Assembly: GCA_007694035.1 (NCBI GenBank)
Contig: RECM01000249.1
Coordinates: forward strand, 1-42,771
DNA length: 42,771 bases
Direction: 5' to 3'
From: Balneolaceae bacterium
GTDB lineage: Bacteria; Bacteroidota; Rhodothermia; Balneolales; Cyclonatronaceae
The notes under the pieces: generated by a model
Database searches by the model: none
Seen by the model: the letters and a program-made list of their open reading frames with translations, nothing else
Told to the model about the DNA's origin: nothing
In this document: in pieces, positions 16,214 to 25,061 of the stretch
How the letters are laid out: each line of letters opens with the position of its first letter
How positions within the stretch are numbered: the first letter of the stretch is position 1
Position numbers and translations under genes: made by a program

Positions 16214-16777
16214 ATGAGCGATGAAATAAGCCACCGCTATCTGGCATTGCTTCGGGGCATCAATGTGGGCGGCAAAAACATCATCAAAATGGCTGAACTC
16301 AGGGCCTGTTTCGAAGCCATGGGGTTTACAGGTGTTATAACCTACATCCAAAGCGGCAATGTTCTGTTTTCATCTGATGAGTTGGATATGTTCAGGCTCA
16401 CCGGGGACATTGAAAAGCGGCTTTCGGCCGAATTTGACTACAAGTCAAAGGTTGTTCTGGTCAGCCGCGGGCACCTGGCATCGGTGGTTAACAATGCGCC
16501 CACTGGCTTCGGCTCGTACCCGGCCGCGTACAGGTACGATGTGTTGTTTCTCAAGAATCCACTTACTCCCGAAGAAGCGATGAACAGTATCCAGACAAGG
16601 GATGGTGTCGACAGTGTTTGGCAGGGAGAAATGGTGCTCTATTTTGCCCGGCTCATCAGCAGGGCGGGTCAGAGCTATCTGAATAAAATTATCACTCTGC
16701 CGGTCTATAAAAGCATGACCATCAGGAACTGGAACACCACAACCCGGCTGCATGCCATGATGAACGGAGGGGTTTAG
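16214..16777 (+). CDS. DUF1697 domain-containing protein
   Basis: A 187-residue protein of the DUF1697 family. The hallmark N-terminus YLALLRGINVGGKNIIKMAELR is followed by GVITYIQSGNVLFSS, and the C-terminal part carries the terminal pattern TVRNWNT (here TIRNWNTTTRL). Function is unknown; the fold is ferredoxin-like. The track start (16112) adds 34 residues without homology. The ATG at 16214 gives the typical length of about 180 residues. It stands alone, downstream of and divergent from the GH109-type gene. The downstream intergenic stretch marks the beginning of an AT-rich patch. Confidence 0.86.
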   Translation: MSDEISHRYLALLRGINVGGKNIIKMAELRACFEAMGFTGVITYIQSGNVLFSSDELDMFRLTGDIEKRLSAEFDYKSKVVLVSRGHLASVVNNAPTGFGSYPAAYRYDVLFLKNPLTPEEAMNSIQTRDGVDSVWQGEMVLYFARLISRAGQSYLNKIITLPVYKSMTIRNWNTTTRLHAMMNGGV

Positions 16778-17093
16778 CCGGATCAAGCCTGTAAGAAGGA
16801 CCCGATATCAGAAAGTTATTCTGACAGCAGCACCGTGATAGACCGTTGATCTTCCGGAATCAGCAGGATCATACAGTACCGGTATTATTTCCGCCTTGCT
16901 CCATGTGTTGGGTTGCACGAAAGACCCTATGATCTGGTAATAACTGGATTTAACAGGTTAATATTCAACTTCAAAATCGGAGTAATAATGAAAAAGATCT
17001 TCGAATAGGTACTTGAAATTATACACATATGGATCGGCGTATATATATTTGTATAGCTAATTTCAGCTGTACCTAACAAATTTGGTTGGTAGG
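16778..17093. other. Intergenic region, 316 bases
   Basis: No gene, hairpin or tRNA seen. GC content falls sharply across it towards the BspA-like gene, so this is a plausible left edge of the AT-rich insertion. Confidence 0.5.
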
Positions 17094-18143
17094 TTAGTTA
17101 GGACATGTTCCCCAAACTGGTTTATTTTCTGGAGTGAGGGGGCTATCTTCAGAAAAATATTCAGGTTCATCCAGAATATTCAAGACACACCAAAGGTTAA
17201 TTGGGTGGTTGAATTGACTATCCCAAAACATCCCATCCATATTTAACACATTACTGACATGCCAATGCCCAATTGGCTGGTTGAATTGACTTGCACTGAA
17301 CATCATACTCATACCCCTTACATTACTAACATCCCAATGCCCAATTGGCTGGTTGAATTGACTTGCACTGAACATCCCAGCCATACTCGTTACATTACTA
17401 ACATCCCAGTTCCCGATAGGTTGGTTGAAGGGGCTTCTCAAAAACATCGCATTCATATAGGTTACATTACTCACATCCCATTCTCCTATAGATTGGTTAA
17501 AGGGACTTTCGTAGAACATGTGTCCCATAGTATTAACACTACTCACATCCCAGTCCCCAATGGGTTGGTTGAATTGGCTTCCCAAGAACATCTGACTCAT
17601 ATTCGTAACTTTACTCACATCCCAATCCCCGATGGGGTTGTTGAATGGACTTTCGTTGAACATATCTCTCATGAAAATCACACTACTTACATCCCAATCC
17701 CCAATTGGCTGGTTGAATTGACTTTCATAGAACATACCTTCCATAATCGTCACACTACTCACATCCCAAACATTTATGGGTTGGTTAAAGGAACTCGAAA
17801 AGAACATATGGCTCATCACACTCACATTACTCACATCCCAATTCCCAATTGGTTGATTGAAAGGATTTCGACTGAATATTGCACTCATATCTGTTACCAA
17901 AGAAACACAGACTTGGGTTAAATCTGAACCTTCATCTAATCGTTGAATCAGTAAGTCTCTGTCTACTGATTCATACTCAATACCATTTACAATTCCTTTT
18001 TCACCAACTTGAGAATTGGGACATTTAATAGTTATACCGTTGGAATCAAGGTAAAATGTTGATTTTTCACTATCGCTTTTCGATGAACAACTTAACCCGA
18101 TAGATAAGATTAGAACAAAGAGAACCAAAACCCTTGTTTTCAT
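17094..18143 (-). CDS. BspA-like (DUF285) repeat surface lipoprotein
   Basis: A 349-residue exported protein. The N-terminus MKTRVLVLFVLILSIGLSC is a signal peptide ending in a cysteine, so probably a lipoprotein (lipobox is imperfect). After a ~70-residue spacer come nine 24-residue repeats of the type FNQPIGNWDVSNVTxMxxMF, then a degenerate tenth, then the tail PENKPVWGTCPN. DUF285/BspA repeats are leucine-rich-like solenoids found in surface adhesins of Bacteroidota, protists and others. The track start at 18176 was replaced by the ATG at 18143, which begins the signal peptide. The gene is clearly more AT-rich than its neighbours and lies beside tRNA-fMet, which suggests recent acquisition. 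The repeats probably expand and contract by slippage. Confidence 0.87.
   Translation of the reverse strand: MKTRVLVLFVLILSIGLSCSSKSDSEKSTFYLDSNGITIKCPNSQVGEKGIVNGIEYESVDRDLLIQRLDEGSDLTQVCVSLVTDMSAIFSRNPFNQPIGNWDVSNVSVMSHMFFSSSFNQPINVWDVSSVTIMEGMFYESQFNQPIGDWDVSSVIFMRDMFNESPFNNPIGDWDVSKVTNMSQMFLGSQFNQPIGDWDVSSVNTMGHMFYESPFNQSIGEWDVSNVTYMNAMFLRSPFNQPIGNWDVSNVTSMAGMFSASQFNQPIGHWDVSNVRGMSMMFSASQFNQPIGHWHVSNVLNMDGMFWDSQFNHPINLWCVLNILDEPEYFSEDSPLTPENKPVWGTCPN
17217..17864 (-). repeat. 72-bp tandem coding repeats (9 copies)
   Basis: Nine units of exactly 72 bases encode the 24-residue DUF285 repeat. Copies differ at several positions but share the core for FNQPIG.WDVS. Two adjacent units (7 and 8) and units 3-5 are the most alike, suggesting local duplication. 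A tenth diverged unit follows at about 17145-17216. Confidence 0.88.
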
Positions 18144-18269
18144 TGGGATAGAATCAGTAATTAATAAATAACACATTACCTAACTGTTATTATACCTAAA
18201 AAGATCCAATTATTGAATTTCTGTTGTTGTTCCTTAAATACCGTTCAGAAGGTAAGGGGATTGATTGGG

Positions 18270-18314
18270 TTAGTTAGTAGGACACGTCCCTACATATGGA
18301 TTTAATAGTTTCAC
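18270..18314 (-). pseudogene. C-terminal remnant of a second BspA-like gene
   Basis: Reverse-strand codons read VKLLNPYVGTCPTN and a stop, preceded in frame by TAG. The end matches the VWGTCPN terminus of the intact gene at 17094, and the DNA around both stops is alike (TTAGTTAG followed by GGACA-GT-CC). This is most simply the surviving tail of a deleted paralogue. Confidence 0.55.
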
Positions 18315-18450
18315 CTACTGTTGCTGATACAATAGTGGTAAAAATATTCGATAAATTCGAGATGGGCTGAAATTGTTACGTATGTGTTCGAATTACTTCA
18401 AGGGTAACAAAATCATCATTTGTTTGTACAAATGTATGTACCAATAATAA

Positions 18451-18484
18451 AAAAGCCTTGCATCCCAAAGGGTTACAAGGCTTA
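18451..18484 (-). terminator. Rho-independent terminator of tRNA-fMet
   Basis: On the reverse strand AAGCCTTG...CAAGGCTT forms an 8-bp stem followed by six T, starting 4 bases after the tRNA 3' end. Confidence 0.82.
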
Positions 18485-18487
18485 TAG

Positions 18488-18560
<73 letters not shown>

Positions 18561-18738
18561 GTGAACTGAAATCGTTTTAATTTCAGAATGTCAAGATACG
18601 GACTTATAACAGCCATTGTCAAAACAATTATCTGAAATCGCTTTATTTTGCCGCTGAGCGCTAAAACCGGTATCTTACAGCATTCTGATCTCAGCCGCTG
18701 ATATATAGTGAAATATTAAACCGTTAACCTTTTTTGTA

Positions 18739-20133
18739 ATGACCGTAAAAACCGCTGCTATTGAAGCAAACTCCGTACATGAAATTCTTGGAAAACACCT
18801 GTTAACCGACGGATTCGACATGGTTCTCGACCTTGAGAAAAGCAAGGTCCCCTACCTGTACGATGCCAAATACGGCAGGCAGTATCTCGATTTCTTCACC
18901 TTTTTTGCTTCAAACCCGGTGGGTATGAACCACCCCAAACTGCACGACGAACAATTCCGTGAAACCATGATGCGGGTTGCTATCCACAATCCGTCAAATT
19001 CCGACGTATATACGGCCGAGATGGCCGCTTTTGTCGATACCTTCAGCAGGGTGGGAATACCCGATTATCTGCCTCATGCTTTTTTTATTTCCGGTGGCGC
19101 ACTTGCCGTTGAGAATGCCCTGAAAGTCGCTTTCGACTGGAAAGTGCAGAAAAACTTTCAGAAGGGCTACCGCACCGAAAAGGGGCATAAGATCCTCCAT
19201 TTTGAGAAAGCGTTCCACGGTCGTACCGGTTATACCATGTCGCTCACCAATACTGAACCGGGCAAGGTGGCCTATTTCCCCAAATTCGACTGGCCCCGTA
19301 TTATTAGTCCGGCCATGAAATTCCCCGTTAATGAAGCCAATACGGCATCGGTCGAGGAACTTGAGCGGAAAGCGCTGACCCAGGCCCGCAAGTACTTCGA
19401 GATCTATAAAGACGATATCGCCGCGATCATTCTGGAGCCGATTCAGGGTGAGGGGGGCGACAACCACTTCCGCCTTGAATTCCATCAGGCACTACGCAAT
19501 CTTGCCGATGAATTCGAAGCGCTGCTTATATATGATGAGGTGCAGACCGGAGTGGGCCTCACCGGAAAATTCTGGGCACATGAGCATTACGTGAAGCCCG
19601 ACATACTGGCATTTGGCAAAAAAGCCCAGGTGTGCGGCATACTGGTAGGTACCCGGATCGACGAACTGAAAACCAATGTGTTTAAAGTCTCCTCCCGTAT
19701 CAACTCAACATGGGGCGGCAGCCTGGTCGATATGGTACGCTTCCAGCGCTACCTCGAAATTATTGAGGAAGATAACCTGATTGAAAATGCCCGCAGTACT
19801 GACGACTACCTGCTTGCCCGTCTCAAGGATTTCACCGACCGGTATGAGTATGTATCGAACGCACGCGGAAAAGGGCTGATGTGCGCTTTTGACTTCCCCG
19901 GCGACCACGCCCGCAAAGCCTTTCTGAATGCCTGCTACGAAAATGGCCTGATAATGCTGCCGTGCGGCACACATTCCGTAAGGTTCCGGCCACCGATCAC
20001 CATATCCAAAGAGCATATTGATGAGGGAATGGAAATCATCGAAAAATCCATTGAAGAAGCGATGGGTTTGTGCCCGATGATTAAAATGAACAATCCAAAA
20101 AGCCGGAAAATGCAGGAGTTCCTCACCGATTAA
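18739..20133 (+). CDS. lat: L-lysine 6-transaminase
   Basis: A 464-residue PLP-dependent class III aminotransferase. It transfers the epsilon-amino group of lysine to 2-oxoglutarate, giving 2-aminoadipate 6-semialdehyde (cyclising to piperideine-6-carboxylate) and glutamate. The specific family signatures are strong: the N-terminal VHEILGKHLLTDGFDMVLDLE, FFASNPVGMNHPKL and the PLP-lysine segment FGKKAQVCG (Lys294/295), with D266 in LIYDEVQTG. Length equals that of characterised Lat proteins (about 450-465). The ATG at 18739 is the natural start. It is monocistronic between tRNA-fMet and a noncoding repeat region. A saccharopine-dehydrogenase-like gene 8 kb away may act on related compounds. 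Confidence 0.93.
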   Translation: MTVKTAAIEANSVHEILGKHLLTDGFDMVLDLEKSKVPYLYDAKYGRQYLDFFTFFASNPVGMNHPKLHDEQFRETMMRVAIHNPSNSDVYTAEMAAFVDTFSRVGIPDYLPHAFFISGGALAVENALKVAFDWKVQKNFQKGYRTEKGHKILHFEKAFHGRTGYTMSLTNTEPGKVAYFPKFDWPRIISPAMKFPVNEANTASVEELERKALTQARKYFEIYKDDIAAIILEPIQGEGGDNHFRLEFHQALRNLADEFEALLIYDEVQTGVGLTGKFWAHEHYVKPDILAFGKKAQVCGILVGTRIDELKTNVFKVSSRINSTWGGSLVDMVRFQRYLEIIEEDNLIENARSTDDYLLARLKDFTDRYEYVSNARGKGLMCAFDFPGDHARKAFLNACYENGLIMLPCGTHSVRFRPPITISKEHIDEGMEIIEKSIEEAMGLCPMIKMNNPKSRKMQEFLTD

Positions 20134-20705
20134 CCCGTCACCCTGAGCAGATAATTTCGGGGCTACACTATTTGGATGGTGAAAACATCTGTGTTGGTAG
20201 TATGCTTCGAATCAGGGAACAAGTGAACATGTGAACAATTGAACCGAGAAGTGTTTTGGGAGGATGTCACCGGTATCATGGCCTGAGCGCAGTCCCGGGT
20301 ACCGGGACGAAGTCGAAGGGCGTGGAGGCTTTCCATAAAGCCTCCTGATGCTCATGATTAATGTAATTCCGATCAGGGCCCAGGCAAAAAGCAAAAGGCA
20401 GAAGTGGGTGGCAGAAGGCAAAAAGCAAAAGGCAGAAGTTAGAAGGCGTGAGGCAAAAGGGGGGGGTGAGCAAACCCCGAAAACTACTTCCCCATTCTCC
20501 ACTTCCAAACTCAATTGCTCAATTGCTCCGTAGATCCCTAACTCCCAAACATGCCTGTTCAAAAATCCCGGTAAATCCCGGGATCATGCACAAAACCCCA
20601 CTTCCCCATCCCATATTCTTCTGTTCTTCTGTTCAACTGTTCAAAAGCATACCAACACCACCGCCATTGCCTCCTCTCAAAATCTGCCATTTCCATCCCC
20701 CCGGC
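20134..20705. repeat. Mosaic noncoding repeat region
   Basis: No gene. The region contains, in order: a GAACA-GTGAACA-GTGAACAATTGAAC string (about 20217-20242); a GC palindrome GTCCCGGGTACCGGGAC flanked by GAGCGCA and GAAGTCGAAGGG (about 20284-20322); an almost pure-purine tract built of AAAAGCAAAAGGCAGAAG units (about 20383-20465); and a GTTCTTCTGTTCAACTGTTC string (about 20621-20642) that is the inverse of the first. ORFs here translate into low-complexity residues and are not believed. It looks like an interspersed intergenic element. Confidence 0.6.
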
Positions 20706-21425
20706 TCACACCATCTGATGTGATTCCGGTTGAATGGTGATCTCGTTGAGCACCGAATGCACTGGCTGGGATACTGCGTAGTATACCGCTTTGGCCACTT
20801 CGTCGGGCGAAAGCATTTTGTCTTTCTGTACTCTCATTTCAATGGTATCGTTCTCCCAAAAGGGGGTATCTATACCGCCAAGATAGAGCAGGGAAAATTT
20901 GATATTTGACCTGCGGGTTTCCTCGATCAGGGCTTTGGTAAACCCGGTTACTGCATACTTGCTTGCAGAATAGACAGACGAGTTTCGCATCACGGATTTT
21001 CCCAATACACCAGGGAACATAATTACGCTGCCTTGTTTTTCGGTAACCATGTGTCGCAGTACCGTCTGGGTAACCAGAAAAGTGCCGAATATGTTAATAT
21101 CAAAAACCCGCTTGGCATCCCTGGGATTCACGTCCAGGATGGGCTGAATCAGACCCTCGCCAAATGCGTTCACCAGCACATCGATTTTGCCGAGCTCCTT
21201 TACCACGGTTTCAACCATGCTGGCAACCGAGGAGTGATCGGTTGCGTCAAATTCGATAACAAACGCCTCGCCGCCGCTGTTGTTGATCTCTTTGGCTGTT
21301 GCTTCAGCTTTGACCTTGTCACGTGCCGCCAGTACAATCCTGGCTCCGGCTTTCGCGAAAATTCTGGCACAAGCCGTGCCAACTCCGCCGGATCCGCCGG
21401 CGATCAGAATTACTTTGTCCTGCAT
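20706..21425 (-). CDS. SDR family NAD(P)-dependent oxidoreductase
   Basis: A 239-residue classical short-chain dehydrogenase. The cofactor loop is GGSGGVG (residues 10-16), the NNAG-type motif is NAFG, and the catalytic pair is Y152-x-x-x-K156 in VYSASKYAV with an upstream serine. It reduces or oxidises a hydroxyl/carbonyl on an unknown substrate in the cytoplasm. The acidic or basic residue after the second strand is R (LAARDK), which favours NADP(H). The track's start (21533) adds 36 residues before the Rossmann strand; ATG at 21425 (MQDKVILIAGG) is the real start. It ends about 570 bases downstream of lat, across the repeat region, on the opposite strand. Confidence 0.9.
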   Translation of the reverse strand: MQDKVILIAGGSGGVGTACARIFAKAGARIVLAARDKVKAEATAKEINNSGGEAFVIEFDATDHSSVASMVETVVKELGKIDVLVNAFGEGLIQPILDVNPRDAKRVFDINIFGTFLVTQTVLRHMVTEKQGSVIMFPGVLGKSVMRNSSVYSASKYAVTGFTKALIEETRRSNIKFSLLYLGGIDTPFWENDTIEMRVQKDKMLSPDEVAKAVYYAVSQPVHSVLNEITIQPESHQMV

Positions 21426-21589
21426 AATAATTGGGTAGGGATAAAAAATTTCAATGATGGGGTATTGTTTACGCCATTCAACAGAACCGGCCCGATAAAC
21501 ATTCCACAATCCCTGATTAACCCTTGCCACCACAGAACAACACTGTTCGTCTTCATCCGGCGCTGTGCTTCATAATGCGATCATCCACT

Positions 21590-22483
21590 TCAGAACCCAG
21601 AATTAACAACCACATCAGCCGACACACCGGCCCTGGCACCAAACAACCCAATCCCTCCCTCCACATTCCAGAGTACGTTTTCGATCTGCCCTGGCGAGAT
21701 GGTGCCTCCGCCGCCCTGCTGGGTCTGCAGCGACCGGTAATAGTCAAAAATGTTGTCATCCACGGCGTAAATAGTGAGCCGGTTTGGTCCGTAGTAGGCG
21801 ATGCCAATCCAGGGATACCTCAGATCGATGGTATCATCGTCGTTCACGGTATAGTTACCTTCGTTGATCAGGCCTGAGCTTACCTGTATATACTCTTCGG
21901 GTTTCCCGTCGCGATCGGCCCAGAACGGCGTGAGGGGAAAGTTGTTGGGATCAAGTGCTGTTGATGAAGCCACGAATATATTCTGACGACCCGGGAAAAA
22001 ACTGCGGGTGAGTTTGAACTCAAACTGAATATCGGACTGATAAACCGTTTCGCCGACATTGAGGCTTACAATTTCAAACTGCTGCGGAACAATGGTGGAT
22101 GCGGTTATACGGTCTTCCGGCCGGTCAAGCCCGGTAACTTCCAGCGTATACGCTCTGCCGGAGAGGATCCTGGAATCCCGGTCGTCGGGGATGTAAACAC
22201 CTCTGAGCGAGGATTCGGTGTAGGTGTACTCTGCAGCAGGGCTGCCATTTTCTCCCGTCAGCCGTATAACAATGTCGGCGCCTGAAATGGCCACCGCTTC
22301 AAAAACATAGGTCTGACTGAGTGGAATGGTACGTGAAAGCCGGACTTCAGGCAGAGTTTCTCCGGCTGTAATGAATGCTTCGACCACGTATTGTTCGACG
22401 TAATCATCCTGCTTGTATACCTCACAGGCCGGGATGATCACGATAAGCAGGAGCAGCAGGTATGGTAACGTTTTATTCAGCAT
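21590..22483 (-). CDS. DUF4249 lipoprotein
   Basis: A 297-residue lipoprotein. The N-terminus LPYLLLLLIVIIPACEVYKQ gives a lipobox at PAC. The mature part has the DUF4249 pattern (VVEAFITAGETLPEVRLSRT, then LSGRAYTLEVTGLDRP), a beta-rich family nearly always encoded just after a TonB-dependent receptor in Bacteroidota. It starts a few bases after the receptor's stop (22508) and is certainly in the same operon. The track's first codon is TTG (22495); ATG at 22483 keeps a good signal peptide. Probably an outer-membrane partner of the receptor, with unknown cargo. Confidence 0.87.
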   Translation of the reverse strand: MLNKTLPYLLLLLIVIIPACEVYKQDDYVEQYVVEAFITAGETLPEVRLSRTIPLSQTYVFEAVAISGADIVIRLTGENGSPAAEYTYTESSLRGVYIPDDRDSRILSGRAYTLEVTGLDRPEDRITASTIVPQQFEIVSLNVGETVYQSDIQFEFKLTRSFFPGRQNIFVASSTALDPNNFPLTPFWADRDGKPEEYIQVSSGLINEGNYTVNDDDTIDLRYPWIGIAYYGPNRLTIYAVDDNIFDYYRSLQTQQGGGGTISPGQIENVLWNVEGGIGLFGARAGVSADVVVNSGF

Positions 22484-22507
22484 GGGGATGTTCAATAGCT
22501 TGGAAAA

Positions 22508-24760
22508 TCAGAAATAGATGGTGTACGACAGCGAAGGGATAACCGGCAGAAGGGGTACCTCCGTACGGCCGGGCGGATTTTCGTCGAGTTCGAAATTATA
22601 GAACCAGATGTTACGGCGCGAGTAGGCATTAATGACCTGTATTTGCAGTTCAGAATCGCCCAGGCCGAAAAATGTGCTGTAATAGGTGGCACTCAGATCG
22701 AGCCGGTGATAGGCAGGCAGCCGCGATGCGTTTACCCGGCCAACGGTGAGCGGATCGGTGGGCAGTGTACCGAACGGGTCCCTGATGCGTGTTCTGCCCA
22801 GGGGTTCGGTATAGGCCTGCCCGGTAGCATAACTGAATACGGATGTGAGCATCCATTTGCGGCTCAGGTTATAGTTCATCACAACATTCATATCGTGCGT
22901 TCGGTCGTATTTTGGCGGATAAAAATTGCTGTTGTTGTAATTCTCAAATTTCCTGCGTGTATTGCCGTAGGTATATCCGATAAAGCCGTTAAGCCGTCCG
23001 GTGGTCTTTTCAAGCAGCACTTCCAGCCCGTATGCATAACCGGTGCCGAAACGGAACAGGTCGGCATAGTCGAGCCCGGCGGCATCGGGAATCCTTGGGT
23101 CGAGTTCAAAAAGGCCCCGCATAGTCCGGTAATAGAGCTCCACTTCCACATTGTAATTTCGCACCGGTGCATATTTCAGACCGAGGCCGAACTGATCGCC
23201 CCAGGCCGGTGCCACCCCATCGGCGGTGGTAAGCCATACGTCGAAACCGGAAAAAGCTTCGTTGGTGATCAGGGTGAGGAACTGATGGTAGCGCCCGTAG
23301 GCCGACTGCAGTTTTAGCCGCGATGATACCTGGTAATCGACCGAAATTCTCGGATCAAGCCGGAAGTAGTCGCCCCGGGTAAAATAATTGCCCCTCAGCC
23401 CGGCAGTTACGGTCCAGCGGGTATGGGGGCGCCACCGGTCCTGTATGTAAATGGCCGCGTAACTGGTGCGGATATTTGAATTCAGTGTTTCAAGGCCATC
23501 GAAACGGTCTCTGAGATCGAGGGCCAGATTACCCGCCCAGATACCCGTACGCACGGAATGTTCACTGTTTGGCATCCATTCGAAATCGCTCTTGATTGAG
23601 TAGTCATTAACGGTATTGGAGCGCTCAAACGCAGTGCCTCCGAATTCAAACCGGGGGGTACTGAAATAGTTCGATCCTGTAACCGTAAAATTGGCAAATA
23701 CCCTGGGGCTCAGAATTCGGGTCCATGTGGAACTGAGAGTGCGGTTACCGTAATTCAGGTTGAACCGGAGATCCTCGCCAAAGGGGAATTTTACGTCATC
23801 GACACCCGAGTAGAAAGCAATGCTCACCCGGTTGTTTTCGTCGGCATCAAAATTCAGTTTTCCGTTGATGTCGTAGAAGTAGAAACCGTCGGGTACTGTG
23901 TCGACCTGGTTCCGGAGTACGGCCAGTACCGGCTCCAGGGTCGACCGGCGGAATGCAAGCATGTAGGAGCCTTTAGAGTAGGGCCCTTCGATACTGGCCC
24001 GTGATGAGAGCAGGCCCATGCTGAGTGTGCCCGCCATCTGGTTGCGGTTACCGTCCTTGTTGTAGATATCGACTACCGAACCCAGGCGCCCGCCATACTC
24101 GGCTGGATAGGCCCCCTTGTAAAGGCGTATATCCTTGATGGCGTCCGGGTTGAAGGTCGAAAAAAAACCAAAAAAGTGAGTCGGGTTATAGACCGTTGTA
24201 CGGTCGAGCAGGATGAGGGTCTGATCGGGGCTGCCTCCCCGGATATACAGGCCGGAAGAGAAGTCGGATGCGGCCTTGATGCCCGGCAGCAGCTGAATCG
24301 ACCTGAAAACATCAGCCTGCAGTACCGCCGGCACCTGTTTCACCAGTTTTGTGGTTACCTGCGCACTGCCAATGGATTGGCGTTCATCGGCAAAAGCATC
24401 GGCTTCCACAACAAGCTCCTGCAGGTACGTATCACCCGGGGTGAGCTGTATGTCCATCCTCACGCTCTGGCCCGGTTCGAACTCGATATCGCGCTGAACA
24501 TCCTCATAACCGATAAACGACCATACAACCGTATAATTTCCGGGCCTGATACCGCTGATTATATAATAACCCGAATTATTGGTTACCGAACCCAGGGTGG
24601 TCTCTTTCAGATAGACGTTTGCACCCAGAATGGTTTCCCCGGTCGTGCTTTCCGTAACATAACCGCTGATGCTGGCCCTTTGCTGGGCCAGGGCATAAAA
24701 CGGCAACATGGTGATCAGAACTATCAGGCTGACAAAGGTCCCTGCTTGATGTAGATACAT
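22508..24760 (-). CDS. TonB-dependent receptor with carboxypeptidase-like domain
   Basis: A 750-residue outer-membrane receptor. In order: signal peptide (residues 1-26, ending ALAQQ), a carboxypeptidase-regulatory-like beta-sandwich (about 30-108, ISGYVTESTTGETILGANV), a plug domain (about 115-240, RSIQLLPGIKAASDFSSGLYIRGGSP) and a 22-strand barrel to the C-terminal YTIYF. Cargo is unknown; pairing with DUF4249 rather than SusD argues against a classical glycan receptor. The ATG at 24760 was chosen because the 22 extra residues of the track precede the signal peptide. It is the first gene of a two-gene operon and is transcribed divergently from nfeD. Confidence 0.93.
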   Translation of the reverse strand: MYLHQAGTFVSLIVLITMLPFYALAQQRASISGYVTESTTGETILGANVYLKETTLGSVTNNSGYYIISGIRPGNYTVVWSFIGYEDVQRDIEFEPGQSVRMDIQLTPGDTYLQELVVEADAFADERQSIGSAQVTTKLVKQVPAVLQADVFRSIQLLPGIKAASDFSSGLYIRGGSPDQTLILLDRTTVYNPTHFFGFFSTFNPDAIKDIRLYKGAYPAEYGGRLGSVVDIYNKDGNRNQMAGTLSMGLLSSRASIEGPYSKGSYMLAFRRSTLEPVLAVLRNQVDTVPDGFYFYDINGKLNFDADENNRVSIAFYSGVDDVKFPFGEDLRFNLNYGNRTLSSTWTRILSPRVFANFTVTGSNYFSTPRFEFGGTAFERSNTVNDYSIKSDFEWMPNSEHSVRTGIWAGNLALDLRDRFDGLETLNSNIRTSYAAIYIQDRWRPHTRWTVTAGLRGNYFTRGDYFRLDPRISVDYQVSSRLKLQSAYGRYHQFLTLITNEAFSGFDVWLTTADGVAPAWGDQFGLGLKYAPVRNYNVEVELYYRTMRGLFELDPRIPDAAGLDYADLFRFGTGYAYGLEVLLEKTTGRLNGFIGYTYGNTRRKFENYNNSNFYPPKYDRTHDMNVVMNYNLSRKWMLTSVFSYATGQAYTEPLGRTRIRDPFGTLPTDPLTVGRVNASRLPAYHRLDLSATYYSTFFGLGDSELQIQVINAYSRRNIWFYNFELDENPPGRTEVPLLPVIPSLSYTIYF

Positions 24761-25061
24761 TTTCAAAAAAAATCCTTGAATAACAGTTGACAAACAATTT
24801 ACGAATCTGACGCACCAGATGAACACACAATCCGGGCCTTATCATTCGCGTTCTCATAAATAATTGCCGCACAACGTATATGGTGACCACAGATGGAATA
24901 CTGCCGGCGGGTATGCAACTTTCGAATCATACCGTACGTAATTCAGCGTATATTGTTTAGTGTATTCTTTATAAAATGCGGATATTCCTGCAAAATCAAT
25001 CTGAGTACAAATTCCGGGAATATCCGGACAGATCCGGAAAAACTTTTTTATCTGAAGCATC
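24761..25061. other. Divergent promoter region, 301 bases
   Basis: No gene seen. It separates the TonB receptor operon (reverse) from the nfeD-floA pair (forward) and must hold both promoters. I could not pick out confident promoter boxes. The stretch is markedly more AT-rich than the flanking genes. Confidence 0.45.

Noticed and set aside
17217-17864. Regular 72-bp spacing resembling a CRISPR array
   Set aside because: Units are contiguous, coding and diverged, without unique spacers or palindromic repeats; no cas genes nearby.
17259-17921. Long forward ORF (220 codons) with repeated sequence
   Set aside because: It is the antisense of the BspA-like repeats; the reverse frame has signal peptide and DUF285 motifs.
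20212-20723. ORFs in the repeat region, including a 116-codon one
   Set aside because: Low-complexity products such as FCLLPSATHF; they follow the noncoding repeats, not a protein family.
22643-23317. Forward ORF of 224 codons inside the TonB receptor
   Set aside because: Opposite-strand shadow; no domain.
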